Shown: positions 24,301 through 37,527 of the stretch, one piece after another
Layout of the letters: each line of letters begins with the position of its first letter
Position numbering within the stretch: the first letter of the stretch is position 1
NCBI GenBank assembly: GCA_030141605.1
Contig: JAQGDQ010000033.1
Span: 675,214-739,213 of the forward strand
Source of the DNA: Tubiluchus corallicola
Lineage: Eukaryota; Priapulida; Priapulimorpha; Priapulimorphida; Tubiluchidae
Length of the DNA: 64,000 nucleotides
Direction of reading: 5' to 3'
The notes under the pieces: model-generated
The model's database searches: none
What the model saw: only the letters and a program-made list of their open reading frames with translations
What the model was told of the DNA's origin: nothing
Position numbers and translations under genes: made by a program

Positions 24301-27300
24301 TGTAAAATGCTAAACAGGCAAAAGTTTTATAGTTATGATAATTAAAAAAGAAAAAGTAAGAAAATACACAGTGCAAATTGCAAGTAAACAGTGTTCATGT
24401 CATTAAGTCAGAAATACCATTTTGTTATAAATAAGATAAAAACTGGCACGAGGACTCATAGATGCTCATACGCTACTAGCAAAATTTTCAAATATTACAT
24501 CTTAATCTCCTTTCTACGGAAAAAAAGAAGCATGACAATGTTACATACACTTTTTATATGTTACACTGTACCTGATAGCATATGACAAAATGTGGAAAAT
24601 GAACTTATAAAAAAACATAGAAACATGCATTGAACAGCAATATTCAACTAATAAGAAGCAGTATGGTGTTTACTAAAGCTATTTCTGTTGAAGCGTATTA
24701 TAAGAAAATTAAAATGACAAAAAATAGGCAAAAAATTACCATCCCATGGCACTGTTGCACCACTTGCTGTCGTGCAGGTCTCACTCACAGGCAGGAACAC
24801 TTTCTCCCACCCACCTGAGCCGTACCTCCACGAACCAGACTGCAGAATTAATGTACGATGAGTTGCATATGAAACCATGAAACAGTACATAACATGATGC
24901 AGCTGGCAACCATAGCCACAGCCTTTGTTGACATTGCATAAGAGTTTTTTGGCACTTTTACAATCACCAGGATTCTAAAATGAAACAAGCTTTATATAAT
25001 CTAACAACAGATTCACTTGACAACTAACATTATTTAACATACATCACCTACACCATCACCTTTTCGGTGACGATGGCTGAAAAACTGAGACAATAAAACA
25101 CAGTAGGCCTACATTCAGAAAAATGATTATTAAGCTGTAAAAAAATTACTTGCATTTGAAAACTTAACTGCAATTTCACAAGCAGTTTACATATACGAAG
25201 TGTTTGCAATTAATTGCAATTGCTAATATTAAGCCAATAGTATTAAGTCCCAGAAAGAAGAGGCTGTTTTGGCAAATTATGATATAAAGAATTATCATGT
25301 AATGGCCTGCATAACTCAGCCAACGTTTTATACTAAAACTGGTTAAAAACAGCTACAATTAAGTAATTCGTTTCACACTTTTTTATCAACTTCACTGAAA
25401 TGACACTTTAACTTTATAGTCGTTTTTATATTAATTCTGCTCAATCTCATATTTCAACTTTAAATTAAATTGTATTTTACAATTATCATTCATAAATTTT
25501 GCAATTCTTTTTGCCATCATTATACCATTAAACCCATGTTTATTCAGCAACTTTCTTTAGACTAATATGAATTTTGATGTAGAATTTAGTAGTTAATTCT
25601 GTCTTGTCAAAACTGGCTGTTACAGTTAAACAAGTCTGCCAAGTTAATAATCTACAACTCAGCAATCCAATTAAATTAAGGAAAGTAATTTTCTTACAAA
25701 TCTGCTTGTCGCAGTAAAACTCATTTATGACTAGAAGCAGCTGAAAGGTATTGATCTGACATTCAAAATCTGAGTTCAAGCAACTTCAACAAATTAATCT
25801 CTCAAAGACAGTAGCTATTAAACATTGACAATTTCAATGAATCAAAATGTCAAAGCAATATTCAAGAATCCAAATAACTACATGGTAAGCTTCTGTAGCA
25901 CTCATACAGTATTTAATCAGCAGTTTAAAAGAGCTTTTCCTTAACAGAGACAAATTATTCAAGTCCAGTATTAATTGTAAAAAAATAAAGATGATTTTCA
26001 AGTTAAGGCACATCGTGAAAAGTTTCATGTTCAGGAAAAATACTAAATCTTCAAAGAAACAATTTGCGGATCAAATTCCTAACTTTCTTTATTTTCTGAA
26101 TCTAAACAAATGAGGCTCAAAAATATTCTTGACAGCATAAGGAAATATTACTTTCCATTCATATAAATTATGGTTATTGAAAATGTGAAAGCCAGCATTT
26201 ATTTATCTATTTATTGCTTTGTACCTGCAATTTATGCAATCTTTTTTGCACAATATCAGAAAGTTCTTGTGCTTCTTTCTCCCGCCATGCTTTCAATCCG
26301 CCAATGTCTGCAAGTTTTTCTAAATCATCGATGACCGTGCTACAAATGCGCAGAAAACGAAAAATGTATTGAGACATAACGTCAAAAGAACCTAAATCAG
26401 CTTGACTTTGCTTTGCTTTGTGTGAATGTAAAATACGTCATTATGATGTATAAGACAGTCATCGACAATAAATAATCACAACAAAGAATAAATTTATATA
26501 CTGTATCAGTTTGTAACAAAAGAATGGTTCTATGAAATTGCGTTCTATGTCAAAACAGCAAGAAGCAGTAAATACTCATTTCCAAAGCAATTTTCCATCA
26601 ACTTATATTTGCTATATAATTTGACATAACTACACAGTATTAATATAAAGCTGACAAATAAAATGTGATCTTAATCTTTGATGATGAAAACCTAAGTTTA
26701 TTTAAGCATTACTTTACCTAAAAAACATAATTCAGAAAAAAATTTACTTTTGCTGGAAGCTTGCATTATCTAGCAACTTGGAAATTTTTTCCTTGGTGAA
26801 TGCTGAAATCGAAGAAGAATCAGACAAACTTTTTAACTCTGCTCTGATGTAGAACCACAGTTCAGTTACACCATTTTGCACTTTTCTTCGCAACTGCTCG
26901 GATGCTTTAGATGGTAAACCTACAAGAAATGTTTTTATTTTTACATTGCTTTTTTATCGGTATAATCGATTACCTTGGCAAAGCATTCGTTTATAAAATT
27001 TTCCTTTACTAATGATATTCCTGCAGGTATTTTCAAAGCGTAAGGAAAACTGTATTTTTGATTTATCAGGTCATTCGATATTCGCAAAATTGATGCTGTT
27101 AGGCATGAATGATGAACGTACATTATAACACAGAGTATACATTATTAATGATTATACATAACTAATGAAAATGTAACAGATGCAATTTGTCTCTTAAAGA
27201 ACTTAGCATTTAATTTAGATGAACAAATTAATTATTTCCATACAATATACTGCATTTAGTAAAATCAACTACACTGCTTGTACAGTCATTCCAAAAATAT

Positions 27301-30300
27301 TTGATTTTTAATTACAGTAATGTTTAGATTATTAAATGAAGAAAGACTATACGCATACTGCAAATACTGCTCTAGCAAAAAGTTCTAATAAACATGTGGA
27401 ATTTATGCACCTATTACTGTGGAAGGTAGATTTGGAGTAAAGAGGGGGGGATTCACCCTCCACCAGTGGTGACCACACTTAAAGGCAAAAATGTCACAAA
27501 ATTTCAAAAATACATGCAATGAGCAGAAAATACAAAATGTCACAGAAACAAGTCATCAAACGAACATTGTAGGCAAGACATGTGAACAGCAGACTATGTG
27601 ACCTTACAGCATTTCTGATCTACTCATATGCAAAATGTGTTTGACAAAGTTTGAGTTAGGTAACTTTACTTTTGCAAACCCAGCAGCCAAAAGAAATGAG
27701 TGCTGTCATAGATGATAACTGACAAGGAAGTATAATTATAATTAGAAGATGTTTATCCTCTTCCAATTATTTTAGCTTCACTGAGCAGTAGACACATATG
27801 CAGTGATCACGTTTTTTAAAATTTTTATATATACACTGAAATTGGTCAAAACAGGTGCTCAAGATACTAAAATTTGCATATTTTCCTATTATATGCTACA
27901 TAAGGTAGTCATAATAATTACAAGCTCAAGCACAAATGTCCAAAAAATTTAGTTTACCGTTTATAAAATTTACTATGCAAGTGTGGTTCAAAAATCTTGA
28001 ACGTGGGTTAAAATGCATGAAAATGCATCATTTCACTACAGTGGATATTACAAATAGTGCAAAAGGCCTAATATTTTATTTTGCCAGTGGCTATATATGT
28101 ATATATATTCAGAAGCTAGCTAAATGATACACTGGCAAAGTGTACCAGTATTTAAATGTGTATTGCTTTATTTCTAACATATATGCTCTAGCAAAGCGAC
28201 AGACTGGCAAAATAATGCTATGGCAAAATAGGTGTTGAACTACATTATATTTTTAATATACATGCACTGGCTAGATAATAGACTGGAAAGTGATGCACTA
28301 GTTAAATGCTACACTGGTGAATTGTGCCTTGGAGAAGTGATACACAATCATTCTGGCAAACTATTATATAATTACAAACATGGCACAAATAAGTAACACA
28401 GTAGCATACATGTCAAAATGAGGCTACGCAAGAAGACTTGTTAAACCAAATGCCATAGTAAAAGAAGACCTTTTAATCTAATTCAAAAAATGAATTATCA
28501 AAACAAGTATATTACTTACTAAAACTATCTTGTTTGTATTCATCGGAGTGACTAGCTTCAGCATGGACGGCACTCTGTACATCTGGTGGAGGTTTAACCC
28601 TTCAAACAAAGTTACTCCATAAATAACTACGACAACAAATGACTACAAAATAGTATAAAATGACACTATCTAACAGATATTAATTCTGTTGGTATGTGTA
28701 TGCTACATACATAGATAATTAGGTATACGTAGTTTCTGATGCTATAGCTCCAACAATTGCAACTATTCTCAACAATTCTTACATCAAGCGAAGCATTGCG
28801 ATCAAGCATGGTCTCATTCACGAGGTTTATTTTCAAGTCACGGGAGAACGACAGTCAAAAAACCAAAATAAACATTTCTTCGCACAAACTGAGATAACAG
28901 GAAAATGACCAAGATGTAGTTGGCAATGGATAACCCATCAGATGGCAGGTATAGTAGGCATAGCTGGATTTCACAGTTTTCGCAATTAGCACTTTTCCGA
29001 ACCATGTGATTATTTTTAAACTTCGACCAAACCATATACAGAAAAACACCTGTGACTGGTTGGGCACTTGGTGTCTTGGAAAAAGTTTCAAAGTTATTTG
29101 GAAAGAGGAAGGACTAGGCTACATGATCAGGTGAGTCTCTTTAAAAAAACATTCATCAGAGTCAACAAGAATAGCCTTTACCTGTAAGCTGCAGCAGACT
29201 TTGTGTTACATAGATAAAAAATTAGGTATGTTTTTATTACCGTCACAAAATGGCAAAGCACAAAGTGGAATTTTCGTGCATTACTGATCATGATACTGTT
29301 TTCTATAAGCAAGCTTCAATATGTAACCAAACTTTATCTATTAGCCTGTTACCATTGTTAAAGGAGCATCAATTAGTAGACCTACACTATGCAGAATGCT
29401 TGTGCATTACCGATAATCAATAAGCAAAATCCTTGCTGGAGTTTTGCTAGTAAAATTGGTTACAGGACACAGGGCTTAGACATGCTATTTCGACACAAAC
29501 ATTTTGGACACATAGGTTATTTGAACACAGAACATTTTGGACATCATTTGGACAGATAGGCTGTTTAGACACTAGGTGTTTTGGACAAACAGGACATTTG
29601 GACACATAGAACATTTTGATACAAGGTAATTTGGACACAAGATGATATGGACATGGACACGAGGTAATTTTGACACATAGGCCATTTTGGTATAAGGTGA
29701 TTTGGACACAGGTTATTTGGACAAGTAAGCTATTTAGACACTAGAAGCTGATTCACATGGGTCATTTGGCGCTACTTAGGTGTTTTTGGTACAGGATATT
29801 CAGACACGTAGATAATTTGGATACATAAACTGTTAGACAAGGTACCAGTTGGATTCAATTGGGACATGGTACCATTTAGCAGTATATTTTATTTATTTAT
29901 ATCCTGTTCTTGGAATTGTGTGCAAAAGTCAAGGAGTTTACGATCTCTCAAAAACCGTGGATCAAACAAATGACAGGTATATTAACTATTCTGAAAGATT
30001 CTTTTTCATGCTCCCTGCATGCGGCGACAACAGCTGAGGCGATTAATGTAACTGCGACAGGTGCAGCTGACACGGTATGCCGCCTGGTGATGAAGATGGA
30101 TATGGTGACATTTCTTTTACCTTTTCATACTGAACTGAAAAACCGAAATCTAATGGTCAATCAAGTATGATAAAAATACAAGATAGATTGAGCTGTTTAG
30201 GTGTTAATTAAGATTAAATGATGAATATCGGCAAAAGGCGTTTCCCCTGGAAGATTTTTCTTTACAAGCTATTAAAATGTGCTCTTTATCAGATAAAAGA

Positions 30301-33300
30301 TATCAGATAACAACATGTTAAAACTGAAATTGGCAAGGTATAAAAGTGGCCACCATTTTTCGTAGCCATTCAGCATATCACTAATGAAAAATGAAAATTA
30401 AAATCTGTATCTAGCGGTAGTCTCTGTGCCGATCACATCGATGCCGAAACTGTATTTAATAATTTAGTTAAATATATAAAAATATAATAATATAAAAATA
30501 AAATATCAATCGAATTGCCAATTTGCCTTTAATTTCTCGAAAATTATGAAAAAAGGAGGATCTGCGATACATATCCTTCCGTTTTTATATATACAGACTT
30601 ATGAATAGCTTTTGACACTAGACTCATTACTCATGATGAATGGAAATAATTTTGTCATCTTGGTTAACTAAAAGCCAAAATGCAACTCATCAATGAGGCT
30701 GCTTCCAATGAGGATTCCCAGACAACAAGAAATAAGCTTAACATGTCTTAGTACTACTTTGTTACAGTATGCAATTCTTATGTCAAAATGACTTGTGTCC
30801 AAAACACCTAGTGTCCAAATATCCTATGCGTCAAAATCGCATTGTGTCCAAATTGCACGCATCAAAACACCCTTGTGACCAAATTTCTTGAGTCCAAACA
30901 TCCTATGTGTCCAAAATACATTGGGATCAAATGACCCATGTTTTCAAATGTCTTGTGTCCAAATAGCCTCGTGCCAAAATTACCTGTGTTGAAAATCGAA
31001 ATAGCCTATGTGTCCAAAATGGCTTGTGTCCAAATAATCTAATTATCCAAATGTTTTGTGGCTGAACGTCGTGTGTCCAAATGTCTGTGTTAAAATGTCT
31101 GAACACCATAAAAATGTTATTTTACTCAATGCGTGAGCACTTACATGTGCTAATAGAATTCGCAGTGAAGGCAAAGAATGGAAAAACATACACGTCGTCT
31201 AATAAATGTCAATAAGCCATCTTATTCTCTGTAATTAGAGGTAGCATGTATAGACGAATAACATGATTAGGGTATAACCGAATAGCTGCCACATTTAATT
31301 AGCTGCATTCCTTCCGTTAATTATTGACTAGTGAAGCAAAAAGCCTACAAGCTGCCTTAGCATCACTTAATGCATAATTAGGTTTATATTCGTTCACTAT
31401 TAAGTTAATTTTGCATGAAGTACTTAACAAAATGAAACATATTATGCTAAATTATGCTAGCAGATACCAGACATGATTATGAGTTAACTGTGGTGAAAAA
31501 CTGAGAGGAATACAACAAAAATGATCACCACACTACTACAGTAGTATAGAGCGTTGATGAAATGATCCTAGCTCAGTGTATGAAAAGGTGAGTAACAATA
31601 CCAAGAGTAATACTGGCTGGATAAATCACGTGTGGCAATCAAATGACAGCAGGCGGTCCTACGTATAATTTTGGCCAGATAAACATGGACTTGGTCAAAA
31701 CTTTGAATAACTGCGTAATACTAAACATAATTAAAAATCACCAGATAACAAGTTCGAGAGCTAAAATTTGTTTTTATAAAAGCAGTTAACTGCTGCAAAA
31801 GGTCAGATTGACAGCTATGGCGGTTCTAGGATTAACATGAGTAGATCTAGCAACAACAGACCTGCCAACCATTTGCAGGTAGAACGACAGATAGAACACC
31901 CAGGGATCATTTCACCACTGGTTGAGGTCCAAAGGAGCAAATTAAGTCCAATTTTTTTTTGCTTTTTTGCTAATCAAGTTATCAAAAAATTGAGGCAATA
32001 AAAATAAAAACAAATAAGGTAATTTTTGAGTACTGCTGAGCTTTCCTACTCTGTTATTGCAGTACACAATGCTTTATATCTACTATTTTCTTTTGTACAC
32101 ACCAAAAAAATAGTTTTATTTAAATTTAAGTTTACTTGTTTTGTATAGCTAAAATCGATATAAATATGTGCTTGAATGTTGTACAGAAAAAATGCATTAA
32201 CCTAATACTCAAATAACAATTCTAAATAGCTAAAAAGTTTAAAAGAAAAATTTAGTAAAATTAAAATAAAAATATAGAAAAAACTTCTGTTATAAAATAG
32301 TTAATGAAGCTGTTAGGAAGAAATAGCAAACAAGAGTGCTTAATTTTCAGTAACTGTAATATTAGCTAGTGTAACATACATCGTGAGACTCATCAACTTT
32401 ACTGTATTGTTCAGAGTAATGAAAGTAATTGTGTTATTGTTAGTTCAGACGGCAAAGGAAGCTGATTTTCAAACTTGGGTATAAAATTGCAGAATGCAGG
32501 AGAACTGAAATTCAATCCGCGAGCAGATGTCAAAGACTTAAAATATGTGTGACACATGCCTAACGTGTAAGAGTTGGCTGGTCTGCAACAACTGGTCTGA
32601 CAGAGTGACACTCTGCCACAGATATGCCATCCTAATGACCAGAAAGCTACTAAATATATGGATCTGAATAACATGCAATTTACTAACATCACCCCAATAA
32701 TGCTGAATTATTATCTTGCGTTGAATTTGTTACAGATTTCACGTATTTATAAAAGTTCTACAGTATGGCGATAATCATTACAAAGCACTAATAACTTGCG
32801 AAAATGCAAAAGCGTTCTCTGCCATTGCACACCATTCCAACTCAAACTAATGAAAAACAGTGGAAAGTAATCTTCATAATAAATCCTTGCTAGGAAACAA
32901 AGGTGCCCAAGTGATATAAATTAATATAAATAAAAGCAAGCTGGTTAAAACATATATACATGTAAACGTCTTACCTAAAACTGAAAATGTTTCGTATCAT
33001 GATTTTAATCTCATCATACTGGTTAATCTTAATCAGGGGAAGGAAAGGTAGCATCTTTTTTGTTTGGCACTGAGAATTAAGCATTACTTACCATAAATTT
33101 TTACTGCCATAGGTTACATACAATCTGCATACATACATACAGACAGCATTAATACAAAGCCCCAATCAAAACAATCCTACAAAGTCAAATAGACAACTTG
33201 AAAAACTATGCTCACCTCTGTTCATTTATGAAATTTCTTAGCTCTTCATTCTGTATTCGTAGATGATCTAGCTCACTCAGCGCTCTCCGAATGCGCTCGT

Positions 33301-33409
33301 GTGTGGCAGCACTGTCATCGGAGGTCTGGTATACAGAACCGAACATATACAAAATGACTAGCATCCATACAGCCAACAGAATGACTACCCATCGTGCAGT
33401 GTTGCGCAT
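21328..33409 (-). CDS. FUT8: Alpha-1,6-fucosyltransferase (core fucosylation)
   Basis: Nine coding exons on the minus strand: 33409-33216, 28599-28520, 26919-26748, 26339-26225, 24974-24740, 23585-23339, 23127-22951, 22551-22401, 21642-21328; 561 residues (human 575), all in frame. A Golgi type II enzyme that adds fucose to the innermost GlcNAc of N-glycans. Visible parts: short cytosolic tail (MRNTARW), membrane anchor (about 8-24), coiled-coil stem, the Cys-rich [12 protein letters not shown] region, donor-binding HVRRTDK (350-356), YLATDEP (391-398 or so), [15 protein letters not shown], and a C-terminal SH3 domain (about 487-545). The second Asp of the family's YLATDDP is Glu here. Intron 1 (4.6 kb) hosts a fold-back element. 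Confidence 0.97.
28083..28365. repeat. Degenerate ~15-bp minisatellite (GATACACTGGCAAA-like)
   Basis: Next to FUT8 exon 2. Words such as GATACACTGGCAAAGTG, CGACAGACTGGCAAAATA, GCTACACTGGTGAATTG and AATAGACTGGAAAGTG recur at uneven 15-20-bp spacing; TTTGCCAGTGG at 28082 is in the opposite orientation, so a small hairpin forms at the left end. Confidence 0.55.
29458..31112. mobile_element. Fold-back element with minisatellite arms
   Basis: The left arm (29458-29870) repeats a degenerate unit near TTTGGACACATAGG about every 15-18 bp, more than 20 times. The right arm (30778-31112) carries the same unit in reverse complement (CCTATGTGTCCAAA). The 0.9-kb centre has no such units and no recognised ORF. 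The inverted arrangement of unit arrays is the plan of a fold-back transposon, inserted in FUT8 intron 1. Confidence 0.7.
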
Positions 33410-33438
33410 GTTACAGCCAGTAGTAACCTTACTAAAAT
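33410..33438 (-). other. FUT8 5' UTR part of first coding exon
   Basis: A minus-strand TTTCTCAG acceptor (ag at 33440-33439) precedes the FUT8 start codon by 29 nt, so at least one non-coding exon should lie to the right. Confidence 0.5.
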
Positions 33439-33856
33439 CTGAGAAATATAAAAACAGTCAACAATTAATTCATTTGACAGTTAATTCAACTGAAAACTAG
33501 TAATTTCTAGAGTACAATACCTTACATGTGTAAAAAGCATCCATCACGCCTAATATTTTTAAGTGCACTTCACTGTAAAATGTGGTCAGGCACAGGCCTG
33601 TAAACATGCACTCTCAGCAGTATCACAAATGCAAGACTTTTACCATAGGCCTACATTCTAGTCTAAAGAAATTCCAGAGTTTCAGAATGCACACAATCGA
33701 AACTATGTAGACATAATGGTAGGCCTATACAATAATTTTTGTTCTATGTTGACTAGCTAAACAGGCAATAGCCATCATTGTAAGAAGTACAAGTTTACGT
33801 TGTACTATAAATGTTTTAGCCTTAGCACTGGATTATTGCTTTCTTTCATATGGGGA

Positions 33857-33857
<1 letters not shown>

Positions 33858-33905
<48 letters not shown>
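33858..33905. repeat. (TA)n microsatellite
   Basis: Uninterrupted TA run of about 48 bp. Confidence 0.97.
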
Positions 33906-33906
<1 letters not shown>

Positions 33907-34429
33907 TTATGACTAGTTAGTTACCCAAGATGCATTCCAATGTTAGTACTAATACGTCAACCCATTCTTCTCTTTTTGCTCTGGGATTCACTTCATAGTG
34001 GAAGCGCTGAAGCAACTATCTCAGTTTCGTAGATCAGTGAGAAGAAGCCATAAAAAACTATCTGGTGATTAGGTCGCTCATTCTTCACAAATTTAATTTA
34101 AAAGCACACTACTCAGTTATTACTTAATTTCTTAAATTATTTTTGCCTCTGCCTGTAAGAAAGTTCTCCGTATCCTGTTGTCTGCACCCACACAGGGCCA
34201 CTAAATGATCTCACATTTTGCACAACTGAAATCATTTTCTGGTCATGTGAAGTCACATTCTGCATGTTTAAAAACATTTTGCTGAGCCCCTGCGAGCAGC
34301 TGATTAATATCACATATTGTACTTATTTTGTTAATGTACATAATCATCTTTTTATTCACACATAATATCATAATATTGTATTACATGTAATATAATAGGG
34401 TAAGTAGTGCCATTTTACATTGTTATATA
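33906..34429. other. Intergenic, nothing recognised
   Basis: AT-rich sequence upstream of FUT8; no gene, repeat or RNA was recognised. Confidence 0.4.
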
Positions 34430-34433
34430 TACA

Positions 34434-35330
34434 TTATGTTGTTAGTAGCGGATACAACATTTCGTTAATATTATTAACTGTGAAACCTCCCATTACATAT
34501 TCATTAAGCAAAGACCAGAATAGAATGTTGGCTGTTACGTCAACAGGTCTATAACGAGGACTATAGTGGTTCATGTGTACTCTAATACGCTTTCTGCCTA
34601 GAATGGTAATACTAGTATTGTTATTTAACACAGCCAATGAGCAGAGAACTGGATTAACAGATAAATTTATTTTACAATCGAACTTTATTTAGATATATAT
34701 ATATTAAATATATATATAATATATAGTAAACTTTATTTAAAATGTGTTTATGGAAAAGTATATCTAGAGGACATGTATCAGCAAAACACAATGTCATACT
34801 AGAAAGGGAATTTCTAGGCAAGTTTAAGATTCATCTCACTGCTTTTCTATATTCAGTAAATAGCATCAACATACAGTTCTTTGAAAAATCATTAAGGGAA
34901 CATCCTCAGAAAAAGCAGCAGTAAGCGTGAAATAATTTAAACATTACTCGTTTGCCAGTCAGCGACTTAAAGGAGCACAATATAACATTAGCAGACGAAA
35001 TGAAATCTTTTTGACATCTTAGAACATCAGCAATTTCATTAAGGTTTGATGTTAGTTTGTGACCTAGGTGACCCACTATATCAGTCCAATCTAACACTGT
35101 ACCATTAACTATAATTCTAGCTGAGTTAGTAAAGTTCTGGTTGTTGGTAAATAAAATGCTGGAGATCATGCTTGTTGAATAGAATTATTTCAAGCTTGTC
35201 AGCATGCTGGGTGCACATACTGAACATTGATTTAAGGCAGGTTGCACGAGGTGCCAGCAGGGTTACATCATCCACGTACCCCAGCATAACTGTTCAGCAA
35301 GTCACTTAAATGTACAACTCTGTGAATCAA
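34434..35330 (-). mobile_element. Non-LTR retrotransposon RT fragment (minus strand)
   Basis: Reading the minus strand, about 35290-34906 encodes the RT palm motif GYVDDVTLLAPRATC, then NGTVLDWTDIVGHLGHKLTS and a KLFHAYC-like end, with stops between pieces. A further minus-strand piece (34637-34434, YRPVDVTANILF) may be the C-terminus. The motif order fits an APE-type LINE. Truncated at both ends. Confidence 0.75.
34690..34729. repeat. AT-rich palindrome
   Basis: Alternating AT with TATTAAATA-type symmetry; can form a hairpin. It lies inside the LINE fragment region. Confidence 0.7.
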
Positions 35331-36369
35331 ACATTAGCTTCTACGAAACCACACTTTGGTTAATCTTATTTGGCTTGGTTTTCCATACAATATAGTTTTG
35401 GCCAAAATTAGCAATTCTTGATGATGAACAAAGCCTACATTATCTGCCACAAATGCAGTAATTTTACGTTAATTAGGATTTCTCCTACTGCAGTTATCAT
35501 TTTATGCAGAGCTTGCAAATTCAGACGGGGGTGAGCATTTTTTTAATTTAAAATCATCCAATTCTGATTATTCTGTTACCATTTTAAATGTGGAAGAAGT
35601 AACATGTTGGCATGAGAACAGGATAACACTTACAAATGTGAGTGACACACGCCAAATACATGTGATTGCAATTAACTGCCATTGGTAGGTATGCCATTAA
35701 TTCTCCTTACCTTCTAATTTTGAAACAAATTACCGGGGTAACTAATTACGGTCTTTTTTAATAATCTGTTCATGAACAAAATCTAAATTATGTCCGTACT
35801 TAGTGGATTTTCACACGTGACACTATGCTTGTAGGTTGCATGCATCGCTCTATATGAAATACCCTTACAAGATACAGCAAAAATTCTGTGATCATTTGTT
35901 TAACTTAAGCACACGACAGCTTGCTGGGTTTACTATTTACGACCGTTTTTCTTACCAGTATTTATATATTTATGGGTGCGACATTTTAAATAATATCAGT
36001 GGTTGGCCAGCTTTGAGAACGAGAGTGGTTCTGACAAAAAGTAAAAACATCTGCATATCTTTTGTTTTGGCTGCCTTTATAATATATATACTACAGGCCC
36101 CACACTAGCTTAACCCAGCCTTGCCAAAGTGTTGGGTTCATTAATTGGTATCGACATCATAGGTGTCTTTCCCAGCATTTACATTGGAAAAATTGCACAT
36201 TAAATTTATCAGCGATTTAGTGGTTCTACTAGTTCAGTAATGTCATTGCAGATAAGTGGTCCAACCAGTGAGTGGCTTGCTAACAAGCGACCAGTTATTC
36301 GGTTAACATTTTTCCAGAATGATCACTTGATTCGGACCCTTGTAAAAGGCTCCTATTGAAGTTGCATAA

Positions 36370-36895
36370 TTTTAGTGATGAAAGATTCTCTTTATAATCA
36401 CAGCCATCCAACAAGCAGTGTCTTGGGCCCTACATTATTTATCTGCTACATAAATAATATATGTCTGACATATATGTGGCAATACAAATGCATTGTTTAC
36501 AGATGTTGCAAAGATATTCTTCTAATAATGGTGAGTGTCAAAAGGATAGCAAAAAAATTACAAATCAGCTTGAACAACTTGCAGGAATGGGCAAAAATTT
36601 GCCAAATAAATTTTGATATAGACAAACATAAAATGGTCGATGTAGGCAACCATAAATTCGATGAACATGCTGAAACTATAGCTAATAGCGGAAACAGAAT
36701 AGTTGGAACGATTAAATGCTTATGTGACTATACACACAGACTCTTATGGGGACACTGACATATTTCTGGCATCATACACTGCACTAGTTAGACCAATAGT
36801 GCAATATGGTAATATAGCGTGATCACTATGCTGCAGGAAGGACATCCATGTAGATGCTACTGTACAGCATACAGCAACACAGTTGGGCAATTCCA
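36370..36895 (+). mobile_element. Non-LTR retrotransposon RT fragment (plus strand)
   Basis: Plus-strand frames encode SSVLGPTLFICYINNI (RT block before the YADD box), LQISLNNLQEWAKICQINF, and in another frame TALVRPIVQYGN, typical of the end of a CR1/jockey-type RT. The catalytic YxDD box is lost. It is a different copy from the 2.7-5.9-kb LINE. Confidence 0.7.
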
Positions 36896-36897
36896 TG

Positions 36898-37288
36898 GTG
36901 TCGGATGTACATTTCAAACGCTGATTCTTTGCTGGCTGTTTTTACATATAATGATTATTAAGTAATTGTAGGTCTTATATACAAAAGGCAGTCTCCTCTA
37001 TAAGTTCAAGCTATATTAGTCTCTTTGTGTTTGTATTTTGAGAAATAATTTGACAAAATATTATGGTGTCGGACGTACGCAGAAACCGTGTATTTTTAAG
37101 ACTTGTTTGAATAAGATTCAAAATTTTGTGAAGTATGGATAGTTGAGTTTAACTTTTTGATGTGTGTGTGTACTGTACCTACTTATGTAAATAATGATTA
37201 GGATGTTGAGCTTGATTAAGCTGAGGCTAGTTATTCACTTTGATTTATATTTGGTGTCGGACGTACATTTTTTTTGTGTCGGACGTAC
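36898..37288 (+). repeat. Four copies of GTGTCGGACGTAC motif
   Basis: The 13-mer GTGTCGGAYGTAC occurs at 36898, 37066, 37254 and 37276, all on the plus strand. The same word, slightly altered, marks the arms of the adjacent fold-back element (38328, 38343 and about 38506 plus; near 37545, 37705 and 37718 minus). This stretch may be part of a related, incomplete element. Confidence 0.7.
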
Positions 37289-37527
37289 TTGTGCAAAAAC
37301 TAAATAAAAACTGGTGGTTCTGTAAGCAAGGTTTTTTCACAAATGTGTAACTGTCATTATAGTGACTATATAAGCCTGCACTGCTAATAAGAAAAAATAT
37401 TTCGTTGTAAAAAAATGTAAGAGGTCACTGTACATATTAGTTTCTTAAGTCCAATATACAAACTTTTCGGTGAAGTGTTGCCCTGGATGCTTTTTTCTGG
37501 TGTGTGCTTTCCTAAGAAAATGTGACT

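Noticed and set aside
29458-31112. CRISPR-like array
   Set aside because: Repeats are short, drifting and without uniform spacers, and the genome is eukaryotic.
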